A stretch of DNA of 12,313 bases from Neonectria sp. B-13 (GCA_002682825.1 NOKP01000120.1:18587-30899), one strand, 5' to 3'; positions 1 through 8,527 are shown, counted from the stretch's first letter. Program-made: numbers and translations. Notes: a model not told the origin generated them from the letters alone.

Positions 1-59
1 GGTTAGTTCGAGACGGTATGGTCTAGATGGCAGTAAGGTAGGACTACGCGGCATGGGGC

Positions 60-180
60 GCTGGTCAACCATCAACGCAACGCCAACCAACTCAATATAG
101 GATCTGGGTTGATCAACTCAACGGAGTAAATGCTTATTAAACAGTCAACTCACTCAATTGAAGGCTGAGGTTGAGTGGAT
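60..180. repeat. Subterminal repeat region beside hAT relic
   Basis: The motif CAACTCA occurs at 88-94, 114-120 and 146-152, and appears inverted as TTGAGT at 171-176. The palindrome GTTGATCAAC lies at 108-117. Clusters of short direct and inverted motifs just inside the ends are known from hAT elements, where they bind transposase. This cluster lies directly downstream of the broken BED-finger transposase (minus strand), so I infer that it is the 3' subterminal region of that element. No clean terminal inverted repeat or target-site duplication could be identified. Confidence 0.4.
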
Positions 181-857
181 TGCGTTGATCGCCACCCTGG
201 ATGCCTATGTGCGGACAGTAGCATCTGTGCCTCTCGAAAGGCGTCGACGTTGATTACACTCCGCAGAGTGTTCCTTTCATGCTCTCTGACTTGCTGCAGC
301 TGCTTGGCAGTTGTTCTTGCGAAAGCATTTTCGATGGCTAGTTGACGCTTGTTTTGAGAGCTTGAATCCTCTCGAACAAATATGTGATGAGCCTTTTTGA
401 GGTGATAGCGGGCGTTGCCAGATATGTGGGTTGACCAAGATGGATTGCGACAACGCTTGCAGTAGTGGAGTAAATTGCCGCTGATTGCGCGTGGCTCGTC
501 GCCTTGAGCTTCTCGAAAGTGATCCCATGTTGCTATGGCTCTCAGTTTCCTTCTCTTGACCGTATGCTCAGTTGAAGGTGCCTCGGGTTCCGATAGTGTG
601 CTGGCAAATTGTGAGGCACTGTCAGAGGGTAGAACGGAGGAAGAGCTGGATGTGGCGCTGGATTGGCCAGTGAGGATACGCTGACGTCCATTGTCGTCGT
701 TAGAGATATGTCGCTGGCGTATTTCAAGCTGCGTACTTAACCGACGTGACGATGATGGCGAGGCAGCAAACAGCTTCCACTGCCAGGAGACACAAACACC
801 GAGAGGCCTGCTAGGCAGCAGCAAAACAGGTGCTGGACTGTAATTAACCTGAAACAC
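150..857 (-). pseudogene. hAT-family transposase N-terminal fragment (BED zinc finger)
   Basis: This open frame of 235 codons encodes the N-terminal part of a fungal hAT transposase. A Ser-rich leader is followed by a BED-type finger at about residues 105-158. Its ligands are C133, C136, H152 and H157 (C-x2-C-x15-H-x4-H), preceded by the usual Trp-Asp-His-Phe segment. A charged helical stretch follows to about residue 213, after which similarity to hAT proteins stops and the frame runs into the CAACTCA-repeat region. The frame has no ATG before the finger, so the original start is lost or lies in a missing exon. The RNase H-like catalytic domain and C-terminal dimerisation region are absent. 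It is probably an internally deleted copy, incapable of transposition. The BED assignment is firm; the exact hAT subfamily is not determined. Confidence 0.7.
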
Positions 858-882
858 GCTGGTAAATTGACGCTGGAAAATA

Positions 883-1000
883 GTGGGTCATATTATTAAT
901 ACTTTGTTATATATATTTATTGGCACCGTCCATATTGTTATCGATATGGATAAGCATAACAATAAATATGCCCATAACAATAAATATATATTGATTACTG
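883..1000. other. AT-rich block between two hAT relics
   Basis: This segment is visibly AT-rich against its GC-balanced flanks, with runs such as TATATATATTTATT. It contains the imperfect dyad CCATAT...ATATGG at 931-950 and a tandem 18-bp repeat. No coding similarity is seen on either strand. It separates the downstream end of the 995-1921 hAT relic from the upstream end of the 150-857 hAT relic. It may be a heavily mutated terminal region of one of them. Confidence 0.5.
955..987 (+). repeat. Tandem direct repeat CATAACAATAAATAT
   Basis: The 15-base unit CATAACAATAAATAT occurs twice with an 18-base period, at 955-969 and 973-987. It is short and AT-rich and may be simple slippage. Confidence 0.7.
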
Positions 1001-1921
1001 AGATGTCTGGATGTCATATATTGTCGTTGCTTGGTTATCTCCGGAATGAGCTCCCCACACACGGCGCAGGGCAAGAAGTCGCGATTGGACTTGATAGGAG
1101 GCGTCGAGATAGTGAGCGTGGAGGCCAAGGAAAGCGTACCGGTTTGGAGAAGTCCACATGTCAAAGCTAAAGCTAATCCTTGTGACTGCTTTCTCCAATT
1201 GACTCGATATTGCTCCCTTCTTTACCTCGAATAATTTCCGCATAGTATCACGCACCGACTGCCGGCTCCACGGCACCTCTTTCGCTAATGACGCATCGTG
1301 TAAGTCGAGCATTCGTCGCATGGATTCGACGGCGCCGTGAAAGGAAGATTGGCAGTGACGATCCAGCCGACTGTCAGCTCCTTCGCTTTATTAACATTGG
1401 ATCTTGCAGTAGGAAGCTCCAGGCAGCGCCGTTTCGAAGGGCGTGAATATCAGCACGGGATGAATCTTCATCCGCATTGCCATCCGCCTCAGGGATCATA
1501 TGTGACCTATATCTAGTAAGATGCTGAAAAAGAATAAATGTCGGACTCATATGAATGCCATATACCTTCGGAGATGTTCAATTGGCGACGTGGTGTTTGT
1601 CGCGACGAACAACGAGCTCTTCCCGCGTTCATTACATTTCGAGCAAGCCCAGTAGGTCTGCAACGTCCGCAAATCAGGGCTGAATTCCGTGAGGAAGAAT
1701 CCATGGGCTTGAATCCAGCTCCGCCGGCCTTTGCGATTCTTGTTGGCAATATACCCCTCTGGTATATACCTCTTGCAGCCGATCTGGACCGTTGAGAGGT
1801 CAGCAAGAGTCGTTCTCCCAGATTCAGCCTTGATGGACGCAGCGTCAAGCTGCTGTTTCAGTGATTTTCGCTGACTGCTAATCCCCAAGAGCGTTTCTAG
1901 CGACTGCTGTTGTGCTGCCAT
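995..1921 (-). pseudogene. hAT-family transposase relic: BED finger plus start of catalytic core
   Basis: A collinear but broken hAT transposase. The first frame (1921 to about 1570) starts at an ATG (MAAQQQSLETLLG...) and carries a BED-like finger with W91, C93, C96 and H116; the final His is lost at a one-base deletion near 1570. A second frame (about 1568-1385) continues with the acidic linker and the segment NGAAWSFLLQDP. A third short frame (1384-1333) reads ELTVGWIVTANLPF, the usual hAT lead-in. The fourth frame (1321-995) carries the hallmark FSFDMWTSPN...FLGLHAHYLD, the start of the RNase H-like fold with its first acidic residue, and ends after DNQATTIYD. At least three one-base shifts separate these frames. 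The remaining two-thirds of the protein is missing and replaced by AT-rich DNA. Confidence 0.75.
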
Positions 1922-1922
1922 A

Positions 1923-1961
1923 GCGGATCATTGGCGGATCGCGGATCGCGGATCGTGGATG
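1923..1961. repeat. GCGGATC heptamer repeats at hAT 5' end
   Basis: GCGGATC occurs at 1923-1929, 1934-1940, 1941-1947 and 1948-1954, followed by a degenerate GTGGATG at 1955-1961. The array lies directly upstream of the start codon of the minus-strand hAT relic. By position it resembles the subterminal motif arrays of hAT elements. Its sequence differs from the CAACTCA array at 88-178, which suggests two different hAT families. Confidence 0.6.
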
Positions 1962-2202
1962 CTTCTCACAAAGGGACTACTTGGGTTCTGAGTCAGGTGC
2001 GACACGTCTCGACCACGCGGGCGAATAAAATAATAAATCCGCGCCACCCCTACCTACCGCGATCGTTCTCTTCGCACTGCTTTTAGAGATTGCAGCTCCC
2101 CTCGAACTTGCCTACATCACACCATTCACTTCCCAAGCTGCAGCCATTGGAGTCATATTATTTGCTTCTAGAGGCATAAAATCGAAGAGTATACCGAGGC
2201 AT

Positions 2203-2289
2203 ATGGCTGATCATTTGCTTGTTACGGGTTTGGTCGTCATCTTGGTCTCAACATCAGTACTTGTGCTATCGCTCCTGGGCTCTACATAA
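2203..2289 (+). CDS. Possible 28-residue membrane peptide (weak)
   Basis: An ATG at 2203 opens a 28-codon frame ending in TAA at 2287-2289. After MADHLLVTG almost every residue is hydrophobic or small (Val, Leu, Ile, Ser, Thr), giving one predicted transmembrane helix of about 20 residues. It could be a real short peptide, the signal-anchor exon of a decayed or spliced gene, or chance. Two overlapping plus-strand frames stay open to about 2515-2519, so a frameshift or intron joining them to this start is possible, but I recognise no family. No promoter can be assigned with confidence. Confidence 0.15.
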   Translation: MADHLLVTGLVVILVSTSVLVLSLLGST

Positions 2290-3100
2290 AGTTGATGTTG
2301 ACCCAGTGGATTCGCTTCATATTAAGCTCGACAGTGGGTTATCGCCTCCCGGAGAGCTCAAGTCCAATGGGTGGAGACTTAGAGATCGCGTTGACTCCGA
2401 ATCGCCAACCAAGCTTCAGTTCTCTCGCGGACCTCATCCTCGCCACAACTCGACGAGCGTCAATCGCTTTCCGCTGGCCCAATCCTGCTGCCTCCTGTAC
2501 CACAATCTCAGATGACTAGCTCTCTTGCTCCTACGACAAGTACTTATCTAGTTCTATAGCCTCACATTTGTCAATATCATGAGGGAAGTGGGCATAGGCG
2601 GAATGAATGTTACATGACGAAGTCTAGTAAACAGTTTGTAGCTCATTCTACTGACTCCAGCTAAAGTTGGAGGTTGCATTAGGCCAGGACTCCCATCGCC
2701 GCCCGGCAGACAAAGACAATGATACACAACCCGCTCGATCTATAAAGGGAGTTGTCAGGAGTGGGAAATTCAGGAATCGTGCGTTTTTGCCAGCTCAACC
2801 CTGTGCCTGATTCTCTTGCCCTTTCCTGCCAAAGAGCGGGTACAGAGTGCTTGCCAGTCTCTCTCACCATCCTCATCCCCGGCAACCCAGGTCGTGCCGT
2901 TCGAACGCTGTTGTTTCTCTTATCTGCGCTTGCTCCCTGCGTCTCTTTTAAATAGGAATGCTTAACGCCCGCGGGCTATTAATACTTAGATGTCCCTGGA
3001 GAGACCTTAACATCTGGTGGTGTGAGTGTCGATGATATTGTGGGCACCTGTTACCGCCCCGCGAATGGAGTGGAGATATTTCGGCTTTAACGCGATGCTC
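2290..3100. other. Stretch with no supported gene
   Basis: Short open frames exist on both strands (for example plus 2292-2519 and 2752-2955, minus 2679-2885), but none shows a recognisable domain or protein-like composition. The dyad AGATGT...ACATCT at about 2990-3016 is the only small structure noted. The stretch may be host intergenic DNA or decayed repeat. Confidence 0.5.
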
Positions 3101-3106
3101 TCCTCT

Positions 3107-3361
3107 TCATCTTCGACTGGCTAATGACATATTGTACGCTCTCAATTCCTTCTCTGCCTTGGCCGATGCCCTGGCATCTTGGGCTGGCGATGTTGAGGAA
3201 GATTGTGTGATATGTGTAGAAGGCGAGCTCGAACTGTGAATCGACGCTGGCGTCTTCTCGTATTCTGACAGCCGATAGGAATCAGAGCAGTAAGTTGCTC
3301 CCTCTGTCTGGGTGCTACAACTGAGGCATGGATTATACGTCCATTCCAGACCTGATGACAT
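3107..3361 (-). CDS. Small Ecl1-like zinc-binding protein (tentative host gene)
   Basis: From the ATG at 3361 this frame encodes 84 residues and ends in TGA at 3107-3109. The frame is open a further 21 codons upstream to an ATG at 3424, but the nearer start puts the conserved motif at the N-terminus, where the family has it. The key stretch is WTYNPCLSCSTQTEGATYCS followed by DSYRLSEYEK, which resembles the fungal Ecl1/2/3-type pattern C-x2-C ... YC-S-x2-C-R-L-x-D/E. A Ser/Thr-rich linker and a basic tail with KELRAYNMS follow, as expected for that family. The expected fourth Cys is Tyr here (TAT for TGT), a G-to-A change that would weaken zinc binding. Known Ecl1 proteins act in chronological ageing and stress response; that role is only inferred. 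It is the only candidate host gene in a TE-filled window and could itself be damaged. Confidence 0.4.
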   Translation of the reverse strand: MSSGLEWTYNPCLSCSTQTEGATYCSDSYRLSEYEKTPASIHSSSSPSTHITQSSSTSPAQDARASAKAEKELRAYNMSLASRR

Positions 3362-3431
3362 ATTGGAAAGTGCTAGAAGGCCTGCCGATGTTGGGAGTAA
3401 TATAGTGACGGCAGGGCTGCGCATTCTTGTA

Positions 3432-3685
3432 TTACAGAGCTCTAGGCTGTTGAGGAACAGAATTTGCTCTCTTTAGCCACTGACGCAAGAGGCAATGTGC
3501 ATTAATCGCCTCTTCAGTCAAAGGCCTTTGAGTTCATTTTATGGCCCACTGCATGGCATCCGCTGCATGTACTGGGAGCCCTTCTGCCACTCTCGATGCT
3601 TTAAACCCGGATGGTTCGCGTCTTGTACCTGTCGCTGGCTGGATAGGTCGCTGATTAAATCGGTCCATGGCTTTCGCTAGAAAGT
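3432..3685 (-). pseudogene. Unassigned broken reading frame
   Basis: One minus-strand frame runs from about 3685 to a TAA at 3432-3434 with a single internal stop, a TGA at 3534-3536. It includes AKAMDRFNQRPIQPATG, ASRVAEGLPVHAADAMQW and, after the stop, TEEAINAHCLLRQWLKR. The composition looks protein-like, but I do not recognise the family. It begins where the gypsy chromodomain frame ends and lies upstream of the Ecl1-like gene on the same strand. It could be a host-gene remnant interrupted by the retroelement or a chance open frame. The plus strand is also open over 3495-3680, which weakens the case. Confidence 0.2.
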
Positions 3686-5461
3686 TTGCCCTACCTCTTC
3701 TTTATGGCTCACAACATCCTCCACTTCCCATTCATCTTCCTCCTCTTCGAGCTCTGGTAAGTTCGGCGAGCCGTCGGTGACCGTTTGCTCGTCGTCTAAC
3801 CAGGGCTCTAGAAGGGTGACCGAGAACACATCATGCATCCTCCGGTATTGCTCCGGGAGGTAGACCCGATAAGCTTGCTTGCCAATTCTCTCTGCAATGG
3901 CTACCTTGATGAACTTGGGCGCTAGCTTCCTATGCTTAAAGCGGGAGTTCCTCGTTGATAGCCCCACGGTCTGCCCTTTTCAGTATTATTGCGGCTTGTG
4001 CCGCTGGTCATAGTACTTCGCCTGTGACTCTACCGCTCGTTGCCAATATTTCAGCGCCTCGGCGCGCACTCGGTGAAGGGTCGCGATGCATTCTTGCACT
4101 CCCTGTACGTTTAACTTCATGTGTTCTGGCGTGTAGTCCACGAGCCTTGGGTGGTAACCGTACAAGGCCTACATCAGCGCCACTCCGATGGTGCTATGAG
4201 TGCTGTTGTTGTAGGCGAACTCGGCTTCTGGGAGCTGTGCGGCCCAACGTTGCGATGAGTCTCCGGCGTACAGTCGGAGGTCCTTTTCCAGCATCTGGCT
4301 GATCCTCTCCGTCTGTCCGTTTACCTGCGGGTGGTACGCGGTGGACAGTCGGCGAAGGGCCGCCCGTTCTTTCATCAGGTCCTTCCAAAATTGACTGGTG
4401 AAGACCTTGTGCCGGTCGCTCACAATGCCCTCGGGCGTTCCAAACTTGCATTCCACGTTTTCGTGCATGATCTGCGCCATCTGCGCTGCATTAAGAGTTT
4501 TCTTCGTTGGAATGAACATTACGTACTTCGTCATGCGACAGACGATAACGAGGATTGCGTCATACTCCTCGCCGTCCGCTCGGGCACTGCTTGGCAGGCC
4601 CGTGATGAAGTCTAAACTGATTTCCTGAAAAGGATGTGCTGGCAGAGGCAGCGACTGTAATTGCCCATAGGGTTTGTGCCTCGGCGTGCGTACGCCCTGG
4701 CATCGCTGGCATTTCTGGGTGTAGTCCTTCACATCCTTAGAAATCCGGTTCTAATGGAACTTGGGAGTGATAAACTCCAAAGTTTTGGCAGCCCCTATGT
4801 GTCCTGACCGGGGATTGTCATGGTGTCGGTGAAGGATCTCTTGTCTCAACGCATGTTGGTCGGAAATCACCAACCTTCCTTTAAAGAAAAGGGTACCTTG
4901 CTCATTATGATAGTAATGTCCCCAGTTACCGGCTGCTTCCCGAACCTTCGCCGACTGTTGTTGGCAGAACTGATCTCCGACCTGCAGTCCTCGGACCAGG
5001 TCTTCCAACTTGCGGGAGGGTTGCGAGAGAAATGCCGTTTCGCCCTCCATGAGTTCTCTCATGACAGGGCGAGGGATGTATTGCTCCGGAACAATAACCC
5101 CAGCTCTAAGCGAGTCCTCACGGCATTGTGAAGAGGCCGGCTCTCGCTGAGCAATTTCTGACCACTCGGTGGTTGCACCTGCGGCTCGTCTGGCTCGCGT
5201 AGTGACTGCAGAAATGAACGCTTGGTCAAGCGTTAGGTCAGAGGATCCAGTGGCCCGTGGCCGACCGGGAGGTGAGAAGACCTCTATGGGCATCTTGCCC
5301 TTCGGGGCGCCTCGATAGCCCGTCTGCCGGGTTTGTGGTTCCCGGCCAGTGCTGCATGTCAAAATCGAAAGGGGCCAACCGATACACTCATCGGGAGAGC
5401 CTTCCCCGAAGGTCTGCGCGGATGCTTTGACCACACCTGTCAAGGCTGCATGGTCTGTCAA
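3677..5461 (-). pseudogene. Ty3/gypsy integrase with partial chromodomain
   Basis: One frame carries the zinc-binding HHCC domain (HRHHDNPRSGHIG near 4800-4830; CQRC at 4700-4711) and the core with D at 4610-4612 (SLDFITGLP), D at 4415-4417 (IVSDRHKVF) and E at 4307-4309 (NGQTER). The last two are separated by 35 residues, the canonical D,D(35)E arrangement that joins cDNA to host DNA. After a linker come HRKLAPKF, HDVFSVTLLEPW and the chromodomain start EWEVEDVVSHKEE, cut by TAG at 3677. Internal stops are TAG 4751 (expected Trp), TAG 4169 (expected Gln), TAA 3986 and TGA 3980. There is no frameshift from about 5300 to the end. The first residues (5461 to about 5300) are the tail of RNase H and contain two compensating shifts. 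Confidence 0.9.
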
Positions 5462-5795
5462 CAGTGTGAACTTCTCTCCTAGTCCTAGCAGGTAGTGACT
5501 CCAGTACTCTAAGCTCTCGATAATAGCCAGGAGCTCCTGCTGGCCTGTAGCCAGTGCTGCTCAGTCTCTGAGAGTTTCCTTGACCGATATGTTGTAGGGC
5601 GCCACTGGCCGTCTATCAGCTGGGACAGGATGCCTGACACTGCCTTCGCCGACGCGTCGGTCTCGGCCCTTGAGTGTAGCGCTGGGTCCCAGTGTCGGAG
5701 AACGGTCGCGGAGCAGCATGCGTCTTTCAAATCCTAAAGTGCCTTGTCCTGTGCTCCGGCCCAATTGAAGTCCCCTGTCTTGGCCGTTCTGGCTG
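5400..5795 (-). pseudogene. Ty3/gypsy RNase H domain
   Basis: The domain degrades the RNA strand of the RNA-DNA hybrid during reverse transcription. It begins after a frameshift near 5795 with KTGDFNWAGAQDKAL and a TAG at 5734-5736 (expected Gln). It continues through AETDASAKAVSGILSQ, which holds the first catalytic Asp, and RPTTYRSRKLSETEQHW. Another one-base shift near 5530 leads to ELLAIIESLEYWSHYLLG and LLTDHAAL, which holds a later catalytic Asp. The downstream part reads out of frame until about 5300. Length and order fit the family. The domain is broken by at least two shifts plus one stop. Confidence 0.85.
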
Positions 5796-5799
5796 CCTT

Positions 5800-6663
5800 T
5801 CAACATTGCTGTGAGGGGCTCCGTGATCTTGGAGTACTTGGGGATGAATTTCCGGTACAAATTGCAGAATTCCAGGAAGACTTGTATGTCTTTGAAACTT
5901 GTGGTCGTCGGCCATTCGGCGACCGACCGGACCCGCGCCGGATCCATCTTGATCCCTTCTTGGGTGATGACATACCCAAGGAACTCGATTTCTTGCTGAT
6001 AGAAGGAGCACTTCGACAGCTTCGCATACAGCTGGAAGCTCTGCAGTCTGCGGAGGACTTCTTCACGTCCTTCGTGTGTTGGTCCCGGTCCTGGGAGTAG
6101 ATTATGATATCATCAAGGTACGCGATGCAGCACGAATCCAACAACCCGGTGAGTGCTCGGTGAACATCCGCTTGGAACGTCGCGGGAGCGTTGGTCAACC
6201 CGAACGGCATGACCGTATATTCGAAGTGACCATGCCGCGTTCGGAATGCGGTCTTCCAGTGGTCGCTGGGCTTAATGCGAATCCGATGGTAGGCATCTCG
6301 CAGGTCAATCTTTATAATCCACTTTGCTCCCGCAAGGCGGTCCAGCAGGTCTCCGATCAGCGGCAAGGGGTATCGGTTCTTGATCGTGATCGAATTGAGG
6401 CCTCGGTAGTCAACGCACAGTCTGAGTGTGCCGTCCTTCTTAGGGACGAAGAGCACTGGCGCTCCAGCCACGCTAGTGGATTGCTGTATCCGACCGTTCG
6501 CAATATACTCCGCGATATACTCTCGAAGGACTTCGCCTTGTTTCCCGTTGGCCGGGTACAGCGGGCCGTAGGGAGGTTTCTTTCCCTCTTGAAGGTCAAT
6601 AGCCTACTCGGTCCCTTCGAGGACTAGGAAGTCCTTGGCTGCCATCTCACTAAAGGCGCCGCT
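5800..6663 (-). pseudogene. Ty3/gypsy reverse transcriptase domain
   Basis: Reverse transcriptase copies element RNA into cDNA. The frame shows GPLYPANGKQGEVLREYI, then AGAPVLFVPKKDGTLRLCVD, IKIDLRDAYH (first catalytic Asp about 6304-6306), VMPFGLTNAPATFQ and YLDD at 6109-6120, the polymerase active site. A one-base deletion near 6062 moves the sequence into another frame, which continues with EVLRRLQSF, FLGYVITQEGI and the thumb-connection segment FLEFCNLYRKFIPKYSKI. The linker from protease contains a TAG at 6604-6606 (expected Gln before the AIDLQEG segment). All polymerase motifs are intact despite the break. Confidence 0.92.
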
Positions 6664-7344
6664 CAACTCTTTGAGCTCGCGGGGAGGACTCCTGGTCCCT
6701 CCCCAGTGTCTTCATCCAGCGCGACCATTGGGCGCTCGTCCAGCGACAGCACGCCGTGGATGTACATGACGAAGGCTTTCTCTCCGTTCTCGATCAATTC
6801 GTTCGCAAAGGTCTCTGGGCCTACCAGAGTGATCGCTCGTAGCTCCATGAGCGTGTACGAGTGTCAACAAGAATGCCCTCCTTCCCCATTGAGTCAGAGG
6901 ACAGGAGGAGGTCACTAGCCCCCGCAGGCGCTGTGCTTCGGCGAACAGTCGCCGGATCTTCCGGGGGTATCCCTGGGAATCAATCAAAAAGAACGTCAAC
7001 CAGGAAACCTGTGGAGCAGGGGTTGTGGTTCCGTCAAAGCTGGTAAGGCCAGGTGCCTTCCAGTCACTCGGTGCCTTGAGGCCGAGTTCTTTAACCAGTG
7101 TAGTACTGATAAGGTCAACTTGGGCGCAAGTGTCCATGTCCACTTGGATCACCTGCTCGGCGTACGTTCGTAGAACGATCGCCCTGCCTTGGACGATCTA
7201 TCCGATAGGCATCATCTTCGGCTTGGGCACTGGGTATTCGGCGATAACCCCAGCGCCTACTCGTTTCCCGACGAGTCTATGTCTACAACGTGGCCGCTAA
7301 CTGCTTGCACTTGAACGTTCCTCTGTGAAAAGCCCTTATTGGCA
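6664..7344 (-). pseudogene. Ty3/gypsy aspartic protease region
   Basis: This retropepsin-like region cleaves the polyprotein. It opens with NVQVQAVSGHVVDIDSSGNE, then AEYPVPKPK, a TAG at 7198-7200 (expected Gln), QGRAIVLRTYAEQV and the active-site segment VDMDTCAQVDLIS. D-T-C lies at 7126-7134 where D-[S/T]-G is usual. The fold continues with LVKELGLK, LTSFDGT and SWLTFFLIDSQG. A frameshift near 6920 moves to the frame reading MELRAITLVGPETFANELIE (from 6848) and VMYIHGVLSLDERP. Another shift near 6690 leads to RT. The unusual Cys may be a family trait or damage. Confidence 0.75.
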
Positions 7345-8527
7345 TTGTGGTTTGCAACGGAGGGTTCGTGCAAGAGGTAGCAAAGTGGCCGTACTTGCCA
7401 CACTTAAAGCATTCGACATTGTGGGGGTCACGCGAGCCTCCGCCGTACGGCCGCCGATCCTGCGACCTCGATGGGGTAGACGAGTTCCTCGAACCCGAGT
7501 TCCTCGAACCTGAGTTCCTCGAACCTGAGTTCCTCGAACTCTGGGAGTTAGCTCGACTCTACGAGGAATTGTTATGCCCAAACCGACCATCACGGCCGCC
7601 GTGGTTTGTATGTGGGGTCTTCCTCGGACCTTCCTGGCCCGTGCCGGAGAGGCCGCGCTTTCGCCCATCGCTCCTCGATGGGTTGCCGTTGCTGGGCATG
7701 CAATGCCACAGTCTCTCCGCTTCATGGGCCACATCCCAGGCGTTGATAAGATCGACCTTCAAGCGGTCCATCTCTCGCCGGAGAGGTTTCCTAAGCCCAT
7801 AGTAGAACTGGTGTGCTAGGTCGGATCGTGTTTCCCAGTCCCTAGTGCCGAGGGAAGTGTGTATAGCAAGCCACGCACTGAAATGGTTCATCGGCGTCTG
7901 CTCGTTGGACTGTCGGGGTTCCAGCAGCTCGTCGCGCAGCTGTCGGTCTCGCAGGGCCGAGTCCACGTGTTTCTTGTGGACGAAGTCAAGGAAAGAGGTC
8001 CACGAAGGTTCCTCGAGGTCCCCTCCTTGGTTGCGCCACTGCGTCTGTAGCTGATGGCTGAACTTGGTCATGGCCCATTCGATCTTCTGGCCATTCGAGC
8101 AGCCCGCTCGGAGGCTGTTCCCCGCTTCAATCGCTCGGATCTAGTCGTCGACCTGGACTCTAGTAGCATCATCTCGCAAGTTCTGGCAGTTGTAGGCTGG
8201 GGGCTTATCGTAGTCTCTTCTCGACGCCGTGGCTGCGGGTCGTTCCACGAGCTGGCGCATTAGCGCGGTTTGGGCTGCTTGGTGCTCCGTGAGCATTCTG
8301 ATCATCATTTGCATGCCGGAATCTTCGCGGCTGCGGCTTCGTCGGCGACGGGACTCCGAGCGCTCTCGGTACCGTTGGCGGTAGTCGTGGCCGTCCGAGA
8401 CCCGGGACGCTTCCCGATAGTTGGCCTCTTGCTGATGGATATCTTGCCGGTCGCTGGGCGGTCGCCGGGCGCGTCGTACGGGCCGGTGTTTGTCGTAGGT
8501 TTCTCGATGCCATGATATTCGCGCTGG
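7345..8527 (-). pseudogene. Ty3/gypsy gag with CCHC zinc knuckle
   Basis: Gag forms the particle and packages RNA. One frame runs from just after TGA 8528-8530 to about 7345, interrupted by TAG 8141-8143 and TAG 7559-7561, both best read as former Gln codons. The N-terminal part has an Arg/Ser-rich tract (RYRERSESRRRRSRSRED, about 8330-8375). The retrotransposon-gag core lies at about 7750-8011 (Q-S-N-E-Q-T-P-x-x-H-F-S-A-W-L and FYYGLRKPLRRE). A Gly/Asn/Ser/Arg linker includes four copies of the pentapeptide NSGSR. It ends in the nucleocapsid knuckle CFKCGKYGHFATSC at 7370-7411 (C-x2-C-x4-H-x4-C). No clear start codon lies upstream of the Arg-rich tract. The change to the pol frame occurs just after the knuckle, near 7345-7360. 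Confidence 0.88.
7482..7541. repeat. 15-bp tandem repeat, four units, coding NSGSR in gag
   Basis: Units GAGTTCCTCGAACCC, GAGTTCCTCGAACCT, GAGTTCCTCGAACCT and GAGTTCCTCGAACTC lie head to tail at 7482, 7497, 7512 and 7527. On the minus strand, in the same frame as the zinc knuckle 70 bases downstream, they encode tandem Asn-Ser-Gly-Ser-Arg pentapeptides in the basic linker. The period is a multiple of three, so unit-number changes keep gag in frame. Confidence 0.9.

Noticed and set aside
1..60. tRNA gene suggested by GGTTAGTTCGAGAC
   Set aside because: No cloverleaf or matching acceptor stem could be formed around it.
3955..4302. Plus-strand 115-codon frame
   Set aside because: It lies antisense to the integrase core, whose minus-strand D,D(35)E motifs are clear.
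4169..4753. Stop-codon readthrough or recoding of TAG in the integrase
   Set aside because: TAG stops occur across unrelated elements together with frameshifts, so mutation is the simpler explanation.
6076..6627. Plus-strand 183-codon frame
   Set aside because: Antisense shadow of the reverse transcriptase; no plus-strand domain similarity.
7482..7541. CRISPR-like repeat array
   Set aside because: Units are contiguous with no spacers, lie inside a gag coding frame, and the genome is fungal.
7347..7802. Plus-strand 151-codon frame with a repeated FLEPE peptide
   Set aside because: It is the antisense reading of the gag NSGSR repeat and zinc-knuckle region; the minus-strand frame carries the recognised domains.
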